From the NCBI GenBank assembly GCA_030653365.1, contig JAURZL010000007.1, positions 1 through 64,000 on the forward strand: a DNA stretch of 64,000 bases. The letters are read 5' to 3'. Position numbers and translations under genes: made by a program. How positions within the stretch are numbered: position 1 is the first letter of the stretch; the number at the start of each line of letters is the position of its first letter. This DNA is from Anaerolineaceae bacterium. Its GTDB lineage: Bacteria; Chloroflexota; Anaerolineae; Anaerolineales; Anaerolineaceae. Below are positions 1 to 9,563 of this stretch, piece by piece. The notes below the pieces were generated by a model that saw only the letters and a list, made by a program, of their open reading frames with translations, was not told the DNA's origin and searched no databases.

Positions 1-142
1 GGAAATGGTAATGCCTGGTGACAATGTCAACATGATGGTCGAACTGATCGTCCCGGTTGCGTTGGAACAGGGTTCAAAATTTGCTATACGCGAAGGCGGC
101 CTGACTGTGGGCGCTGGCGTGATCACAAAGATTCTTAAGTAG
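1..142 (+). CDS. tuf: Elongation factor Tu, C-terminal fragment (5' end outside window)
   Basis: The reading frame open from base 2 to the TAG at 140-142 encodes the last 46 residues of EF-Tu domain 3, including the typical MPGDNV stretch, FAIREGG and [10 protein letters not shown] ending. EF-Tu delivers aminoacyl-tRNA to the ribosome as a GTP complex. The gene is cut by the window edge, so its start and GTPase domain cannot be checked. It lies 7 bases before rpsJ, the normal str-to-S10 operon junction. Confidence 0.95.
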   Translation, partial: EMVMPGDNVNMMVELIVPVALEQGSKFAIREGGLTVGAGVITKILK

Positions 143-149
143 GTGTTAA

Positions 150-458
150 ATGGCTAAACAACGTATTCGTATTCGTCTAAAGGCTTATGACCATCGTGTT
201 CTTGATCAATCAGCGAAACGTATTGTAGATACTGCTGAACGATCAGGCGCAAAAGTTGTCGGACCAGTTCCTTTGCCAACAAAAAAAGAACGCTTTACTG
301 TTCGAAGATCATCTTTCATTGATAAAGATTCACATGAACATTTTGAGATTCGCACACACAATCGTCTGATTGATGTTTTGGAACCAGATTCAAAAACCAT
401 TGACATGTTGATGCGGTTAAATTTACCTGCCGGCGTTGATATTGAAATAAAAATTTAG
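150..458 (+). CDS. rpsJ: 30S ribosomal protein S10
   Basis: The 102-residue product matches S10 throughout ([20 protein letters not shown] at the N-terminus, the [19 protein letters not shown] loop, and a GVDIEIKI end). S10 sits in the head of the small subunit and in other bacteria also joins NusB in antitermination complexes. Usual length is about 102 residues. It directly follows tuf; a 266-base untranslated stretch then separates it from rplC, so it may be cotranscribed with tuf more than with the rest of the S10 operon. Confidence 0.97.
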   Translation: MAKQRIRIRLKAYDHRVLDQSAKRIVDTAERSGAKVVGPVPLPTKKERFTVRRSSFIDKDSHEHFEIRTHNRLIDVLEPDSKTIDMLMRLNLPAGVDIEIKI

Positions 459-724
459 GATCAATTTAGTACTTTAAATAGAAAAAATACGCGGGAAGGA
501 TGGCAAACGCTATCCTTCTCAAAATGTAAGAATCATGGTATATTTGTAAGGTTGCGGGTTTAACGAAACCCGTTTCACTTAGGCTGAGTAAGAGTTGTTT
601 CGTGCGCGAACTGGAAAAAATGCGGAGTTTTGCAGCGGACAATTAACTGCTCAGTATACGGGGATGATGCAGCTTAGCCCAAGCTGACAGTCCTGACAAA
701 TCAATAAATAAGGAGAAAACTGAT
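459..724 (+). promoter_or_regulatory. Structured leader upstream of rplC (candidate ribosomal-protein autoregulatory leader)
   Basis: This 266-base gap is unusual inside an operon where most gaps are under 50 bases. It holds three clear hairpins: a 7-bp stem at 495-501/512-518, a 7-bp stem CGGGTTT/AAACCCG at 555-561/566-572 with a 4-base loop, and a 6-bp stem CAGCTT/AAGCTG at 670-675/681-686. None is followed by a convincing U-run, so they do not look like simple terminators. An AAGGAG ribosome binding site for rplC lies near the end. A long structured leader before rplC fits autogenous control by a protein of the operon; L4 is the known regulator in gammaproteobacteria, but that link is inference here. 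Confidence 0.5.
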
Positions 725-1360
725 ATGTTGAAAGGGCTAATTGGCAAGAAAATCGGTATGACCCAGATTTTCGATGAAAATGGTGCCGCAATTCCGGTAA
801 CTGTTATCGAGGCTGGGCCTTGCTATGTAACCCAGGTACGTACAGAAGAACGTGATGGCTACACTGCTGTACAACTAGGTTATGGCGAGGTAAAACCAAA
901 ACGCTTGACCAACGGACAAAAAGGGCATTTGAATCGCGCTAATCTGAATTTACCTCCTCTTCGGTTTTTGCGCGAATTTCGCGTTAAAACCCCAGTGGTA
1001 AATGAAGGCGATAAATTGTCTGTTGATGTCTTTACAGTTGGTGAGTATGTTGATGTAGTCGGTACCTCAAAGGGAAAAGGTTTCGCAGGTGCTGTGAAAC
1101 GTTACCATTTCCGTGGTGGTCCAAAGACCCATGGTCAATCGGACCGACACCGCGCGCCAGGTTCTCGAGGTGCAGGTACGACTCCAGGTCGTGTCTATAA
1201 AGGCGCACGTGGCCCAGGACATATGGGTGATGAACGCGTAACTTCGCAAAACTTGAAGGTGGTTCTGCTAGATCCAGAACGGAATCTGATAGGTGTGCGC
1301 GGATCTGTACCAGGACCAAGAGGTGGGGTGGTTATGGTTAAAGAGACACGAAAGAACTAA
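725..1360 (+). CDS. rplC: 50S ribosomal protein L3
   Basis: The 211-residue product is L3: [16 protein letters not shown] start, the conserved [18 protein letters not shown] and [20 protein letters not shown] segments in the middle that reach toward the peptidyl transferase centre, and [12 protein letters not shown] near the end. L3 is an early assembly protein of the large subunit. The length is typical. The start is set by the upstream AAGGAG. It begins the S10-type run rplC-D-W-B. Confidence 0.97.
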   Translation: MLKGLIGKKIGMTQIFDENGAAIPVTVIEAGPCYVTQVRTEERDGYTAVQLGYGEVKPKRLTNGQKGHLNRANLNLPPLRFLREFRVKTPVVNEGDKLSVDVFTVGEYVDVVGTSKGKGFAGAVKRYHFRGGPKTHGQSDRHRAPGSRGAGTTPGRVYKGARGPGHMGDERVTSQNLKVVLLDPERNLIGVRGSVPGPRGGVVMVKETRKN

Positions 1361-1375
1361 GGGAGCTTAGAGACT

Positions 1376-2005
1376 ATGCAAGCAGATGTCTTAAACATTG
1401 AGGGTAAAAAAGTTAAAACTGTGGAGTTATCACCCGCAATTTTCGAAGCCCCAATAAACGTTGATTTAATGCACCAGGCATTGGTTCGCCAACTCGCGAA
1501 CGCTCGTTTGGGCACTCATGCCACCAAAACTCGTAATGAAGTTGCTGGTGGTGGTCGTAAACCATGGCGTCAAAAAGGCACAGGTCGTGCTCGTCAGGGT
1601 TCCATTCGTGCTGCGCAGTGGAAAGGCGGTGGCCGCATCCATACTCCCCATCCACGTTCGTACGCCCAGGCAATGCCGCGAAAAATGCGACATGCTGCCC
1701 TGCGTTCCGCACTGTCCGTAAAAGCATCAGAGAACTCAATTGTGATCATTGATAATTTTTATTTACCGGAAGCAAAAACCCGTGTAATGGCTAGTGTTTT
1801 GACCAACCTCGTTGGCCAGGATACTGCATTGGTTTTGATCCCGGCAAAAGCAACCTTTGAGGAAGTTATTCGCACAAGCAATAATCTGCCTGGAACTAAG
1901 GTACTTTTGGCAAATTACATTAATATCCGTGATCTTATGAAATATCAGAAAGTGATAGTTCCTCTGGATTCTCTGAGTTTAGTAGAAAGTTTTCTGGGTA
2001 GGTAG
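1376..2005 (+). CDS. rplD: 50S ribosomal protein L4
   Basis: The 209-residue product carries the L4 hallmark loop TKTRNEVAGGGRKPWRQKGTG (split over residues about 50-72) that lines the exit tunnel, followed by RQGSIRAAQWKGGG and a C-terminal Rossmann-like domain. L4 binds 23S rRNA domain I and in some bacteria represses its own operon. It lies 15 bases after rplC and 9 bases before rplW. Confidence 0.97.
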   Translation: MQADVLNIEGKKVKTVELSPAIFEAPINVDLMHQALVRQLANARLGTHATKTRNEVAGGGRKPWRQKGTGRARQGSIRAAQWKGGGRIHTPHPRSYAQAMPRKMRHAALRSALSVKASENSIVIIDNFYLPEAKTRVMASVLTNLVGQDTALVLIPAKATFEEVIRTSNNLPGTKVLLANYINIRDLMKYQKVIVPLDSLSLVESFLGR

Positions 2006-2014
2006 GAGGAAACA

Positions 2015-2317
2015 ATGACATCTATTTATGAAATTCTCCGCCGTCCTTTGGTGACAGAAAAAACCAATTACCAGGTAAACAAATTACATCAATACGTTTT
2101 TGAAGTGACTGGTGACTCAACCCGAACAATGGTTAAAGATGCAGTTGAACAAATCTTTGATGTTAAAGTTGTAAAAGTGAACATTGTAAACGTTCCTGCA
2201 AAACGCACACGAAGAGCTCGTAGCCGAAGATTAGCAGTTCGCAATCCTGGTTACAAGAAAGCAATCGTAACTCTGGCACCAGAAGACAATATTGCGATCT
2301 TTGAAGGGGTTGAATAA
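2015..2317 (+). CDS. rplW: 50S ribosomal protein L23
   Basis: The 100-residue protein begins [17 protein letters not shown], the standard L23 signature, and has the [11 protein letters not shown] beta strand and basic RRARSRR loop. L23 sits at the polypeptide exit and docks trigger factor and signal recognition particle. A GGAGG site lies 5 bases before the start. The TAA stop shares its last base with the ATG of rplB, indicating translational coupling. Confidence 0.97.
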   Translation: MTSIYEILRRPLVTEKTNYQVNKLHQYVFEVTGDSTRTMVKDAVEQIFDVKVVKVNIVNVPAKRTRRARSRRLAVRNPGYKKAIVTLAPEDNIAIFEGVE

Positions 2318-3156
2318 TGGCTATAAAGATTTATAAACCAGTAACCCCAGGTCAACGAAATATGACCGGGTACAGTTTTGAAGAAATCACCAAATCAAAA
2401 CCAGAACGATCATTAATCGTAATTCGAAAAGCTCATTCTGGCCGTAATTCTTATGGTCGTATCACAGTCCGACATCGTGGTGGTGGACATAAACGATATA
2501 TCCGCTTGATTGATTTCAAACGTGATAAACGTAATATTCCAGCTTCCGTTAGTGCGATTGAATATGATCCAAACCGAACAGCTCGTATTGCTCTTTTGAC
2601 TTACAACGATGGTGAAAAACGCTACATCCTTGCACCAGTTGGTTTGAAGGTTGGTGATACTGTTGTATCAGGGTCTGAAGCTGATATTCGCCCTGGTAAT
2701 AGCTTACCAATTTCACGTATTCCTTTAGGAACAATGATCCATAATGTTGAGCTTAAAGAAGGACGTGGTGGTCAGATGGTTAGGTCCGCAGGTACTGCTG
2801 CACAGTTATTGGCAAAAGAAGGTGATTACGCTCAAGTTCGTTTGCCATCCGGTGAGGTTCGATTGGTACGACAGGTGTGCTATGCAACTGTTGGTCAGGT
2901 CGGAAACCTGGATCATAAGAATATCAAGCTTGGAAAAGCTGGTCGTAAGCGTCATCTTGGTATCCGCCCATCTGTACGTGGAACAGCAATGTCTCCGAGA
3001 GACCATCCACATGGTGGTGGTGAAGGTCGTTCACCTGTTGGTATGCCGGGACCAAAAACTCCCTGGGGTAAACCAACTTTGGGCTATAAGACCCGCCGGA
3101 ATAAAAGTACGAGCAAGTATATTGTTCGTCGCCGTTCAAGCGGTAAACGCGGATAG
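2317..3156 (+). CDS. rplB: 50S ribosomal protein L2
   Basis: At 279 residues this is a full-length L2: [18 protein letters not shown] start, [16 protein letters not shown], and the C-terminal [15 protein letters not shown] loop with the conserved histidine close to the peptidyl transferase centre. L2 is needed for subunit joining. It overlaps the rplW stop by one base and is followed by rpsS 29 bases downstream. Confidence 0.97.
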   Translation: MAIKIYKPVTPGQRNMTGYSFEEITKSKPERSLIVIRKAHSGRNSYGRITVRHRGGGHKRYIRLIDFKRDKRNIPASVSAIEYDPNRTARIALLTYNDGEKRYILAPVGLKVGDTVVSGSEADIRPGNSLPISRIPLGTMIHNVELKEGRGGQMVRSAGTAAQLLAKEGDYAQVRLPSGEVRLVRQVCYATVGQVGNLDHKNIKLGKAGRKRHLGIRPSVRGTAMSPRDHPHGGGEGRSPVGMPGPKTPWGKPTLGYKTRRNKSTSKYIVRRRSSGKRG

Positions 3157-3185
3157 AAAGATGCTAAAGGTTTGAGAGGATAATT

Positions 3186-3464
3186 ATGTCTCGATCGTTG
3201 AAAAAAGGGCCATTTGTTGAGCCAAAATTACTTAAGAAAATTGAGCAGATGAATGCCCGTGGAGAGAAAAAGGTGGTTCGTACCTGGAGCCGTGCAAGTG
3301 TTATTTTCCCGCAAATGCTGGGACATACAATTGCCGTCCACGATGGTCGCCGTCACGTTCCGATTTACATAACCGAGAACATGGTGGGTCATCGTTTAGG
3401 GGAATTCGCACCAACACGTACTTTCCGCGGTCACGTTGCTGAAAAATCTTCGAGAGGGAGATAG
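3186..3464 (+). CDS. rpsS: 30S ribosomal protein S19
   Basis: The 92-residue protein matches S19 ([57 protein letters not shown]). S19 binds 16S rRNA in the head with S13, near the A-site tRNA. Its length is typical. It is preceded by a GAGGATAATT site and ends 3 bases before the rplV start. Confidence 0.97.
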   Translation: MSRSLKKGPFVEPKLLKKIEQMNARGEKKVVRTWSRASVIFPQMLGHTIAVHDGRRHVPIYITENMVGHRLGEFAPTRTFRGHVAEKSSRGR

Positions 3465-3467
3465 AAT

Positions 3468-3806
3468 ATGGCAACAGACATTCGTGCAAAATTAAGCTAC
3501 TTATCGATTTCAGCGCAGAAAGTTCGCCTTGTGGTGGACACCGTGCGTGGAAAACCTGTGGTGGAAGCAATCAATGTGTTGAAGTTCTTACAAAAAAGTG
3601 CAGCTAAACCTGTAGAAAAATTGTTGATTTCAGCTGTTTCTAATGCAGAAGAAAATTTCGGTATTAGCCGGGATGACTTATTTGTTTATATGATCACCGC
3701 AGACGAAGCACCAACACGTCGTTGGCGTCGCTTCGGTGCACGTGGCAGGTTCAAGCCGATTTTACGCCGAACATCACATGTAAATGTGGTCTTGCGCGAG
3801 CGGTAA
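3468..3806 (+). CDS. rplV: 50S ribosomal protein L22
   Basis: The 112-residue product is L22, with SAQKVRLVVDTVRGKPV near the start and the C-terminal beta-hairpin RRWRRFGARGRF that lines the narrow part of the exit tunnel, the region where macrolide-resistance changes occur in other species. The RGRFKPILRRTSHVNVVL end is canonical. A 47-base gap to rpsC follows. Confidence 0.97.
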   Translation: MATDIRAKLSYLSISAQKVRLVVDTVRGKPVVEAINVLKFLQKSAAKPVEKLLISAVSNAEENFGISRDDLFVYMITADEAPTRRWRRFGARGRFKPILRRTSHVNVVLRER

Positions 3807-3853
3807 AAAGACCTGAGCGATCATAAGTTGACAAAGGAAATGTAGGAGATAAT

Positions 3854-4531
3854 ATGGGTCGAAAAGTTCATCCGATAGGTTACCGATTAGGCATCATTCA
3901 GCCCTGGGATGCCAGATGGTTTGCTAAGAATAGTGACTATGGCGAACACCTGAATCAAGATCTTTCTATTCGAAAGATGTTGAAGGAATACTCTGTGAAA
4001 GCTGGTGTATCTCGAATTGAGATCGAACGCTTCCCAAGTAAAATTCGCGTGATTGTTCACACAGCAAAACCAGGGATTTTGATTGGTCGTAAAGGTGATA
4101 ATGTCAAAAAAGTCCGAGGTGATTTAGAAACCTTAACCGGGCAAAAAGTAGATTTGGATATCAAAGAAATTAAAAATCCTGATCTGGATGCTTACCTGGT
4201 AGCAATTAACATTGCCGGACAAATTGAACGTCGTGTTGCTTATCGTCGTGCGATGAAACGTGCGATCAGCCAGGCAATTCGACAGGGCGGAAAAGGTTGC
4301 AAAATTCAGGTAGCTGGTCGTCTGGCCGGTGCTGAAATGGCACGTACTGTCTGGTTGAGAGAAGGACGTGTTCCTTTACAGACATTACGGGCAAACATTG
4401 ATTTTGCCCGATATGAAGCCTCGACTACTTACGGTCAAATCGGTATTAAAGTATGGATTTACAAAGGCGACGTATTGCCCGAGGCGGAAGAGAAATTCGA
4501 ACGCACCGAAGGCGTATACGTCAGTGAGTAG
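3854..4531 (+). CDS. rpsC: 30S ribosomal protein S3
   Basis: The 225-residue protein begins MGRKVHPIGYRLGI and carries a type-II KH domain with the ILIGRKGDNVKKVRGDLE loop around residues 75-95. The C-terminal half (AGRLAGAEMARTVWLREGRVPLQTLRA) is the conserved S3 domain at the mRNA entry channel. The length is normal. The AGGAGATAAT site supports the start. Confidence 0.97.
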   Translation: MGRKVHPIGYRLGIIQPWDARWFAKNSDYGEHLNQDLSIRKMLKEYSVKAGVSRIEIERFPSKIRVIVHTAKPGILIGRKGDNVKKVRGDLETLTGQKVDLDIKEIKNPDLDAYLVAINIAGQIERRVAYRRAMKRAISQAIRQGGKGCKIQVAGRLAGAEMARTVWLREGRVPLQTLRANIDFARYEASTTYGQIGIKVWIYKGDVLPEAEEKFERTEGVYVSE

Positions 4532-4549
4532 TAAGGAGAATTAATTGCT

Positions 4550-4984
4550 ATGTTGATGCCAAAACGTGTTAAGTGGCGTAAGCAAATGCGTGGTCGCATG
4601 CGCGGAAAAGCGTTGCGAGGAGCGGAGTTACTGAATGGTGATTATGGTTTACAAGCACTTGAACCAGGTTATGTTTCAGCCCGTCAAATCGAAGCTGCCC
4701 GAAGAGCGATTGTGCGTTATATGAAACGACGTGGTAAGGTGTGGATCCGTATCTTCCCAGATAAACCATATACTAAAAAAGCTGCCGAAACCCGTATGGG
4801 TAAAGGTAAGGGTAATGTGGAATATTGGGTGGCGGTCGTACGTCCAGGTCGTATTATGTTCGAGTTAGCTGGTGTTCCTGAAGAAGCTGCTTTGCATGCT
4901 CTGAATCAAGCTAGTTTTAAGTTCGGAATTAAAACGAAAGTTGTTAGCCGTACTGAACAAGTGGTAGGAGAACAAGAAGAATGA
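4550..4984 (+). CDS. rplP: 50S ribosomal protein L16
   Basis: The 144-residue protein has the L16 start [19 protein letters not shown] and the conserved [26 protein letters not shown] block with the [17 protein letters not shown] loop that contacts the A-site tRNA elbow. The first of two nearby ATGs is used, as in most L16 proteins. It overlaps rpmC by the ATGA arrangement. Confidence 0.97.
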   Translation: MLMPKRVKWRKQMRGRMRGKALRGAELLNGDYGLQALEPGYVSARQIEAARRAIVRYMKRRGKVWIRIFPDKPYTKKAAETRMGKGKGNVEYWVAVVRPGRIMFELAGVPEEAALHALNQASFKFGIKTKVVSRTEQVVGEQEE

Positions 4985-5193
4985 AAACAGCTGATATTCG
5001 AAACATGTCCGATGAAGAAATTCGAAGCCGTATCGATGATACCCACCAGGAATTAATGAATTTGAGATTTCAAGTTATTACCGGTCAGTTAACAGATACG
5101 AGTCGATTTAAAAGAGTCCGTCGCCAAATCGCGCAATTGGAGACTATTCTCCGTCAACGTGAATTGGAGCGAGCGCAGGAAGGTGAAGCATGA
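4981..5193 (+). CDS. rpmC: 50S ribosomal protein L29
   Basis: This 70-residue two-helix protein matches L29 ([23 protein letters not shown], then the basic [19 protein letters not shown] helix). L29 sits beside L23 near the exit site. Start and stop both overlap neighbours by ATGA (rplP before, rpsQ after), so translation of the three genes is probably coupled. Confidence 0.96.
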   Translation: MKTADIRNMSDEEIRSRIDDTHQELMNLRFQVITGQLTDTSRFKRVRRQIAQLETILRQRELERAQEGEA

Positions 5194-5471
5194 ATAGTCG
5201 ACGTCGATTAACGGGTGTTGTCACCAGCGACAAAATGATGAAGACCGTGATTGTTGAAGTTACAAGCACATTTCGTCATCCTCTTTACCAAAAAGTGGTT
5301 CATAGCAAAAAGCGCTATAAAGCCCATGATGAATTAGGATGTAGTGTTGGTGACAAGGTCTCGATTGTGGAAAGCCGCCCGCTTTCCAAGGAAAAACGCT
5401 GGGTTGTGCAATCTATTGTCCGTAGTTCTGGCGAACCAGCCGATGCTGGCAAGATAGTTGAAGGAGAATAG
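5190..5471 (+). CDS. rpsQ: 30S ribosomal protein S17
   Basis: The 93-residue protein shows the S17 OB-fold pattern: [39 protein letters not shown], then [20 protein letters not shown]17 is a primary 16S rRNA binder. The C-terminal tail of roughly 12 residues after the conserved core is slightly longer than in E. coli. It starts within the rpmC stop (ATGA). Confidence 0.96.
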   Translation: MNSRRRLTGVVTSDKMMKTVIVEVTSTFRHPLYQKVVHSKKRYKAHDELGCSVGDKVSIVESRPLSKEKRWVVQSIVRSSGEPADAGKIVEGE

Positions 5472-5473
5472 AT

Positions 5474-5845
5474 ATGATCCAGGTAGAATCCAGACTAAAA
5501 GTTGCTGATAATACCGGAGCAAAGGAACTTTTGGTTATCCATGTCATGGGTGGCTCAGTCGTTCATTATGGAAGAGTTGGAGATATTGTTGTCGCGACAG
5601 TAAAATCTGCAACCCCACAAGGTTCTGTTAAGAAGAGTGATATTGTCAAAGCAGTAATTGTGCGTTGTGCAAAAGAATGGCGTCGTGAAGATGGTTCCAC
5701 CATCCGGTTTGATGATAATGCAGCCGTAATTCTAGATGGCGAAACGCAGAATCCAAAAGGGACCCGTATCTTTGGGCCAGTTGCACGTGAATTACGTGAA
5801 AAGGGCTTTATGAAGATCGTCTCACTGGCTCCGGAAGCACTTTAG
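5474..5845 (+). CDS. rplN: 50S ribosomal protein L14
   Basis: The 123-residue product is L14: [19 protein letters not shown] at the start, [15 protein letters not shown] in the middle and [26 protein letters not shown] at the end. L14 lies at the subunit interface, where it also receives the silencing factor RsfS in other bacteria. Length is canonical; two bases separate it from rpsQ. Confidence 0.97.
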   Translation: MIQVESRLKVADNTGAKELLVIHVMGGSVVHYGRVGDIVVATVKSATPQGSVKKSDIVKAVIVRCAKEWRREDGSTIRFDDNAAVILDGETQNPKGTRIFGPVARELREKGFMKIVSLAPEAL

Positions 5846-5867
5846 GAAAATGGTAGGAGTATAGCCA

Positions 5868-6200
5868 ATGAGTACAAAAATTCGTAAAGGCGATAATGTA
5901 GTAATTGTTACAGGTCGCCCTGAAGATAAAGGTAAAAAGGGTGAGGTCATAAAGGTTTTGACTGAAGATAATCGTGTTGTTGTGCAGGGAGTCAATTTGC
6001 GCAGCAAACATCAGAAACAAGTTCAGTCTCAAGGCCGAACCATTAACCCTGGTATGGTACGCTTCGAATCATCGATCGATATTTCCAATGTGATGTTGAT
6101 TTGCCCCAAATGTGGAAAACCAGCTCGTGTCGGAAAATCAGACCAAGGTGAAAAGAAGTCAAGAATTTGTAAAAAATGCAATGCACTAATTGATGAATAG
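5868..6200 (+). CDS. rplX: 50S ribosomal protein L24 with C-terminal zinc-ribbon-like motif
   Basis: The 110-residue protein has the KOW motif near the start ([22 protein letters not shown]) and the [10 protein letters not shown] segment of L24, which starts large-subunit assembly. Four cysteines at 79, 82, 101 and 104 (CPKC and CKKC) form a probable zinc ribbon, a form found in many but not all bacterial L24 proteins. It ends 19 bases before the chosen rplE start. Confidence 0.96.
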   Translation: MSTKIRKGDNVVIVTGRPEDKGKKGEVIKVLTEDNRVVVQGVNLRSKHQKQVQSQGRTINPGMVRFESSIDISNVMLICPKCGKPARVGKSDQGEKKSRICKKCNALIDE

Positions 6201-6219
6201 GCCAGCTGGGAGCAAGAGT

Positions 6220-6762
6220 ATGAATTCATTAAGAGAAAAGTATCAAAATGTAGTAGCGCCTGTTCTTATGAAGGAATTAGGTTTTACAAACCCGAATGAA
6301 TTACCTCGAATCAACAAAATCGCTGTCAATATCGGTTTGGGTGAAGTTTTAGATAACCCCAAAGCTTTGGACGCTGCGGTAAATGATTTGAGAACGATTA
6401 CCGGGCAACAACCAGTTGTTACCAAAGCTTCTAAAAGTATTGCTGCTTTCAAGCTTCGAGAAGGTCGAGAAATTGGTGCAAAAGTAACTTTGCGTGGAGA
6501 ACGCATGTGGGCTTTCTTAGATCGTCTGCTAAATATCGCTCTCCCGCGTGTCCGTGACTTTCGAGGTATTTCTGCTGATTCATTTGATGGTCGCGGAAAC
6601 TATACCCTTGGATTGCGGGAACAATTAATCTTTCCAGAAATTGAATTTGATAAAGTTGACAAAGTTCGAGGATTGGAAATCACTATTGTTACCACCGCAA
6701 ATAACGATGATCACGCTCGATTACTATTGGGTTTGTTAGGCATGCCATTCAGAAAGGACTAA
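6220..6762 (+). CDS. rplE: 50S ribosomal protein L5
   Basis: The 180-residue product matches L5 ([60 protein letters not shown]). L5 binds 5S rRNA and contacts the P-site tRNA. The start at 6220 is chosen because GGGAG lies at 6208-6212 and it gives the family length; an ATG 30 bases upstream would run into rplX. Confidence 0.96.
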   Translation: MNSLREKYQNVVAPVLMKELGFTNPNELPRINKIAVNIGLGEVLDNPKALDAAVNDLRTITGQQPVVTKASKSIAAFKLREGREIGAKVTLRGERMWAFLDRLLNIALPRVRDFRGISADSFDGRGNYTLGLREQLIFPEIEFDKVDKVRGLEITIVTTANNDDHARLLLGLLGMPFRKD

Positions 6763-6763
6763 T

Positions 6764-6946
6764 ATGGCAAAGAAGTGTATGGAATATCGTGAAAAACGTC
6801 GAAAATTTGCCGTGCAGGTGAGAAATCGCTGTACAAAATGCGCTCGCCCGCGTGGTTATATTCGTCGATTTGGTCTGTGTCGTATTTGCTTCCGCGAGTT
6901 ATCGTTGGAAGGTCAAATTCCAGGCATCAAGAAATCATCGTGGTAG
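6764..6946 (+). CDS. rpsN: 30S ribosomal protein S14, zinc-binding (type Z)
   Basis: This is the short 60-residue form of S14 with the zinc motif C23-X2-C26-X12-C39-X2-C42 ([21 protein letters not shown]). S14 assembles late in the 30S head. The start follows the rplE stop by one base. No zinc-free paralogue is visible in the window. Confidence 0.97.
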   Translation: MAKKCMEYREKRRKFAVQVRNRCTKCARPRGYIRRFGLCRICFRELSLEGQIPGIKKSSW

Positions 6947-6967
6947 TTCTCAAGTGGAGGTATTAGC

Positions 6968-7381
6968 ATGAGTGTTAACGATCCAATTGCCGATATGCTG
7001 ACACGTATTCGCAATGGTTTGATGATCCAACAGGCAGCAGTTGCGATGCCAAATACAAAATTGAAAATGGAAATCGCAAGAATCCTGAAGGAAGAGGGCT
7101 ACATTGAGGACTTCGAAGTGGTTGAAGGTGAAAAGCCCTATTTGGCATCATTGAGAGTCAAATTAAAATATGTTGGTGAACGTCGTTTCAAACGACCGGT
7201 GATTACCGGGATACAGCGTGTAAGTCGTCCTGGCCGCCGATACTATACAAAGAAACAAGACATTCCATGGGTTCTCTCAGGAATGGGCATATCCATTCTT
7301 TCCACGCCTAAGGGTGTGATGACAGGGCAGCGCGCCCGCCAGCTAAATGTTGGTGGTGAACTCCTCTGTAAAGTCTGGTAA
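6968..7381 (+). CDS. rpsH: 30S ribosomal protein S8
   Basis: The 137-residue protein begins [18 protein letters not shown] and ends [31 protein letters not shown], both S8 signatures. S8 binds helix 21 of 16S rRNA and represses the spc operon in E. coli. A GGAGGT site 7 bases upstream supports the start. Slightly longer than the E. coli protein through small internal differences. Confidence 0.97.
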   Translation: MSVNDPIADMLTRIRNGLMIQQAAVAMPNTKLKMEIARILKEEGYIEDFEVVEGEKPYLASLRVKLKYVGERRFKRPVITGIQRVSRPGRRYYTKKQDIPWVLSGMGISILSTPKGVMTGQRARQLNVGGELLCKVW

Positions 7382-7405
7382 TCCTGGATGTCAAGGAGGT
7401 AGAAC

Positions 7406-7948
7406 GTGTCGCGTATAGGACGTTTACCGGTAACCGTTCCGGCTGGTGTGGAAGTCAAAGTCAAAGGCCTGCATGTACATGTCAAAGGACCTAAGGGTGA
7501 ATTGTCTTATGAATTCAACCCGGAAGTCAAAATTGAACATGAAGGTAATGAAATTATTGTCTCTCGCCTGGCTGAAGAAGCAACTTTTCGCTCTTTACAT
7601 GGAACGACCCGGGCATTAATAAGTAATATGGTAACAGGTGTAAGCGAAGGCTTCACCCGTGTCTTACAGGTTCAAGGTGTTGGTTACCGCGCCGATATGA
7701 ATGGTAAGAACCTGGTGCTGTATGTTGGATACTCACATCCAAAAGAAGTTGAACCACCAGAAGGCATAAGCTTTGAAGTTGATGCCCGCGCTGGACTCAT
7801 CAAAGTCTTGGGATTCGACAAACAGCAAGTTGGTCAGGTAGCGGCAAATATTCGCAAGATTCGCCCGGTAGAACCTTACAAAGGTAAAGGAATATTCTAT
7901 CAGGGTGAACGAATTCGCCGTAAAGCTGGTAAGTCTGGAAAGAAATAG
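7406..7948 (+). CDS. rplF: 50S ribosomal protein L6
   Basis: The 180-residue product is L6 (SRIGRLPVTVPAGVEV, KGPKGELSYEFNP, ALISNMVTGVSEGFTRVLQVQGVGYRA, RKIRPVEPYKGKGI). The start codon is GTG at 7406, placed by a full AAGGAGGT five bases upstream. L6 lies near the sarcin-ricin loop and factor-binding site. Confidence 0.97.
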   Translation: MSRIGRLPVTVPAGVEVKVKGLHVHVKGPKGELSYEFNPEVKIEHEGNEIIVSRLAEEATFRSLHGTTRALISNMVTGVSEGFTRVLQVQGVGYRADMNGKNLVLYVGYSHPKEVEPPEGISFEVDARAGLIKVLGFDKQQVGQVAANIRKIRPVEPYKGKGIFYQGERIRRKAGKSGKK

Positions 7949-7963
7949 AATAGGTGAACGTAA

Positions 7964-8329
7964 ATGGCAAAGCTGAGTCGTAAAGAACAACGTTTGCGAA
8001 GACATGCACGTGTGCGTAAATATATCAGTGGTAATGCAGAACGCCCTCGTTTGGCAGTTTTTCGCAGTAGTGAAGAAATTTACGCCCAGGTGATTGATGA
8101 TCTGGCAGGCCATACAATGGCTGCTGCTTCAAGTATTGATCATGCGTTGCGTGATCAGGTTGACGGTAAAACCAAGACTGAAAAATCTCGCCTGGTTGGT
8201 AAGCTGGTGGCAGAACGTGCGAAAGAAAAAGGAATCACTAAAGTCGTTTTCGATCGTGGTGGTTTTCGCTACATCGGCCGAGTTAAGGCTCTCGCAGAGG
8301 CAGCCCGCGAGGCTGGCTTGGAGTTTTAG
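7964..8329 (+). CDS. rplR: 50S ribosomal protein L18
   Basis: The 121-residue protein fits L18: basic N-terminus, [20 protein letters not shown], then [29 protein letters not shown]18 carries 5S rRNA into the large subunit together with L5. Canonical position between rplF and rpsE. Confidence 0.97.
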   Translation: MAKLSRKEQRLRRHARVRKYISGNAERPRLAVFRSSEEIYAQVIDDLAGHTMAAASSIDHALRDQVDGKTKTEKSRLVGKLVAERAKEKGITKVVFDRGGFRYIGRVKALAEAAREAGLEF

Positions 8330-8349
8330 GAAAAGAAAGGGCCTGACAT

Positions 8350-8880
8350 ATGGAAAAGAAAGAATTTCTTGGTATGGAACAACAATATGATGAACGCGTA
8401 ATTGAAATTGCCCGTGTGGCCAAAGTTGTAAAAGGTGGTCGCCGATTCCAGTTTCGTGTAGCGATTGTGGCTGGTGATAATAATGGTCGTGTTGGTCTTG
8501 GTGTTGGTAAAGCCAATGCCGTTCCTGACGCCATGCGAAAAGCAACCGAACGCGCACATAAGAACATGAGAACTGTTGCAGTATATAACACAACAATTCC
8601 GCATTTAGTAAATGGAAAAGTTGCAGGAGCAAAAGTTATGTTAAAACCTGCATCTCGTGGAACGGGTGTTATTGCCGCTGGTGGTGTTCGTGCTGTATTA
8701 GAAGCAGCTGGAATTCGAGACATTTTGACCAAATCTCTGGGTAGTGCCAATGTATTAAATGTTGTGAAGGCTACATTCGACGCTCTGGAACAATTAAAAT
8801 CACCAGAAGAGGAAGCAGCTCGTCGCGGAAAATCCGTGAAAGAAATGTTACCTTTCTGGGATCGGAGGAAGAATGCCTAA
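8350..8880 (+). CDS. rpsE: 30S ribosomal protein S5
   Basis: The 176-residue protein has the dsRNA-binding-like N-terminal domain ([40 protein letters not shown]) and the C-terminal domain with [26 protein letters not shown]5 affects decoding accuracy. Its last 8 bases overlap the rpmD start. Confidence 0.97.
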   Translation: MEKKEFLGMEQQYDERVIEIARVAKVVKGGRRFQFRVAIVAGDNNGRVGLGVGKANAVPDAMRKATERAHKNMRTVAVYNTTIPHLVNGKVAGAKVMLKPASRGTGVIAAGGVRAVLEAAGIRDILTKSLGSANVLNVVKATFDALEQLKSPEEEAARRGKSVKEMLPFWDRRKNA

Positions 8881-9088
8881 GAAAAAAGCCGAAGAAAAGA
8901 AAAAAATGTTACGAATTACGTTGGTGAAAAGTGCTATCGGTTATTCCGAACGGCATAAAGCAACTGTTCGTGCATTAGGCTTAAGAAAAATGCATCAATC
9001 AGTGGTTCAGGAAGATAACCCAACCATTCGTGGTATGTTGTCCAAAGTGAATCATCTTGTAAATATTGAAGAGCAGGTGGAAGAATGA
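8873..9088 (+). CDS. rpmD: 50S ribosomal protein L30
   Basis: At 71 residues it is about 12 longer than typical bacterial L30 because of a lysine-rich N-terminal stretch ([12 protein letters not shown]). The core [32 protein letters not shown] is clear L30. It overlaps rpsE at its start and rplO at its end (ATGA). Confidence 0.95.
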   Translation: MPKKKAEEKKKMLRITLVKSAIGYSERHKATVRALGLRKMHQSVVQEDNPTIRGMLSKVNHLVNIEEQVEE

Positions 9089-9537
9089 AACTGAATGATC
9101 TTATCCCCAATGAAGGATCGCGAAAATCTCGTAAGAGAGTTGGGCGTGGTATCTCTGCGGGCAAGGGTAAAACAGCCGGTAAAGGAACGAAGGGTCAAAA
9201 CTCTCGTTCTGGTGTAGGTGGCAACCTGTATCGTCAGGGAGGCAATCTACCATTTTTTCGCCGTCTTCCGTTCATGCGTGGTGAAGGTTTCACCCCACCA
9301 AACCGGGTTGAATATAATGAAATCAATCTCAGTCAACTGGCCAAATTTGAAGCCAATACTGAAATAACTCCAGAATTGTTAGTAGAACATAACATGCTGC
9401 ATAAAAATGCCAATCCTGTTGTTGTTCTTGGTCGTGGAGAAATTTCTGTACCATTGACTGTAAAAGTTCAACGTGTATCAAAATCCGCTCAAGAAAAAAT
9501 TGAAGCGGCTGGTGGAAAAGTGGAATTGATTGCATAA
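9085..9537 (+). CDS. rplO: 50S ribosomal protein L15
   Basis: The 150-residue product has the glycine/arginine-rich N-terminus of L15 ([41 protein letters not shown]) and the C-terminal globular domain. L15 is a late assembly protein. It starts inside the rpmD stop and precedes secY by 26 bases, the usual spc order. Confidence 0.96.
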   Translation: MKLNDLIPNEGSRKSRKRVGRGISAGKGKTAGKGTKGQNSRSGVGGNLYRQGGNLPFFRRLPFMRGEGFTPPNRVEYNEINLSQLAKFEANTEITPELLVEHNMLHKNANPVVVLGRGEISVPLTVKVQRVSKSAQEKIEAAGGKVELIA

Positions 9538-9563
9538 ATGCAATCTTTAAAGGAGACCAACAA

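Noticed and set aside
8129..8750. Long antisense frames opposite rplR and rpsE
   Set aside because: Their sequence is the codon-biased shadow of well-identified ribosomal genes, with no ribosome sites or family match.
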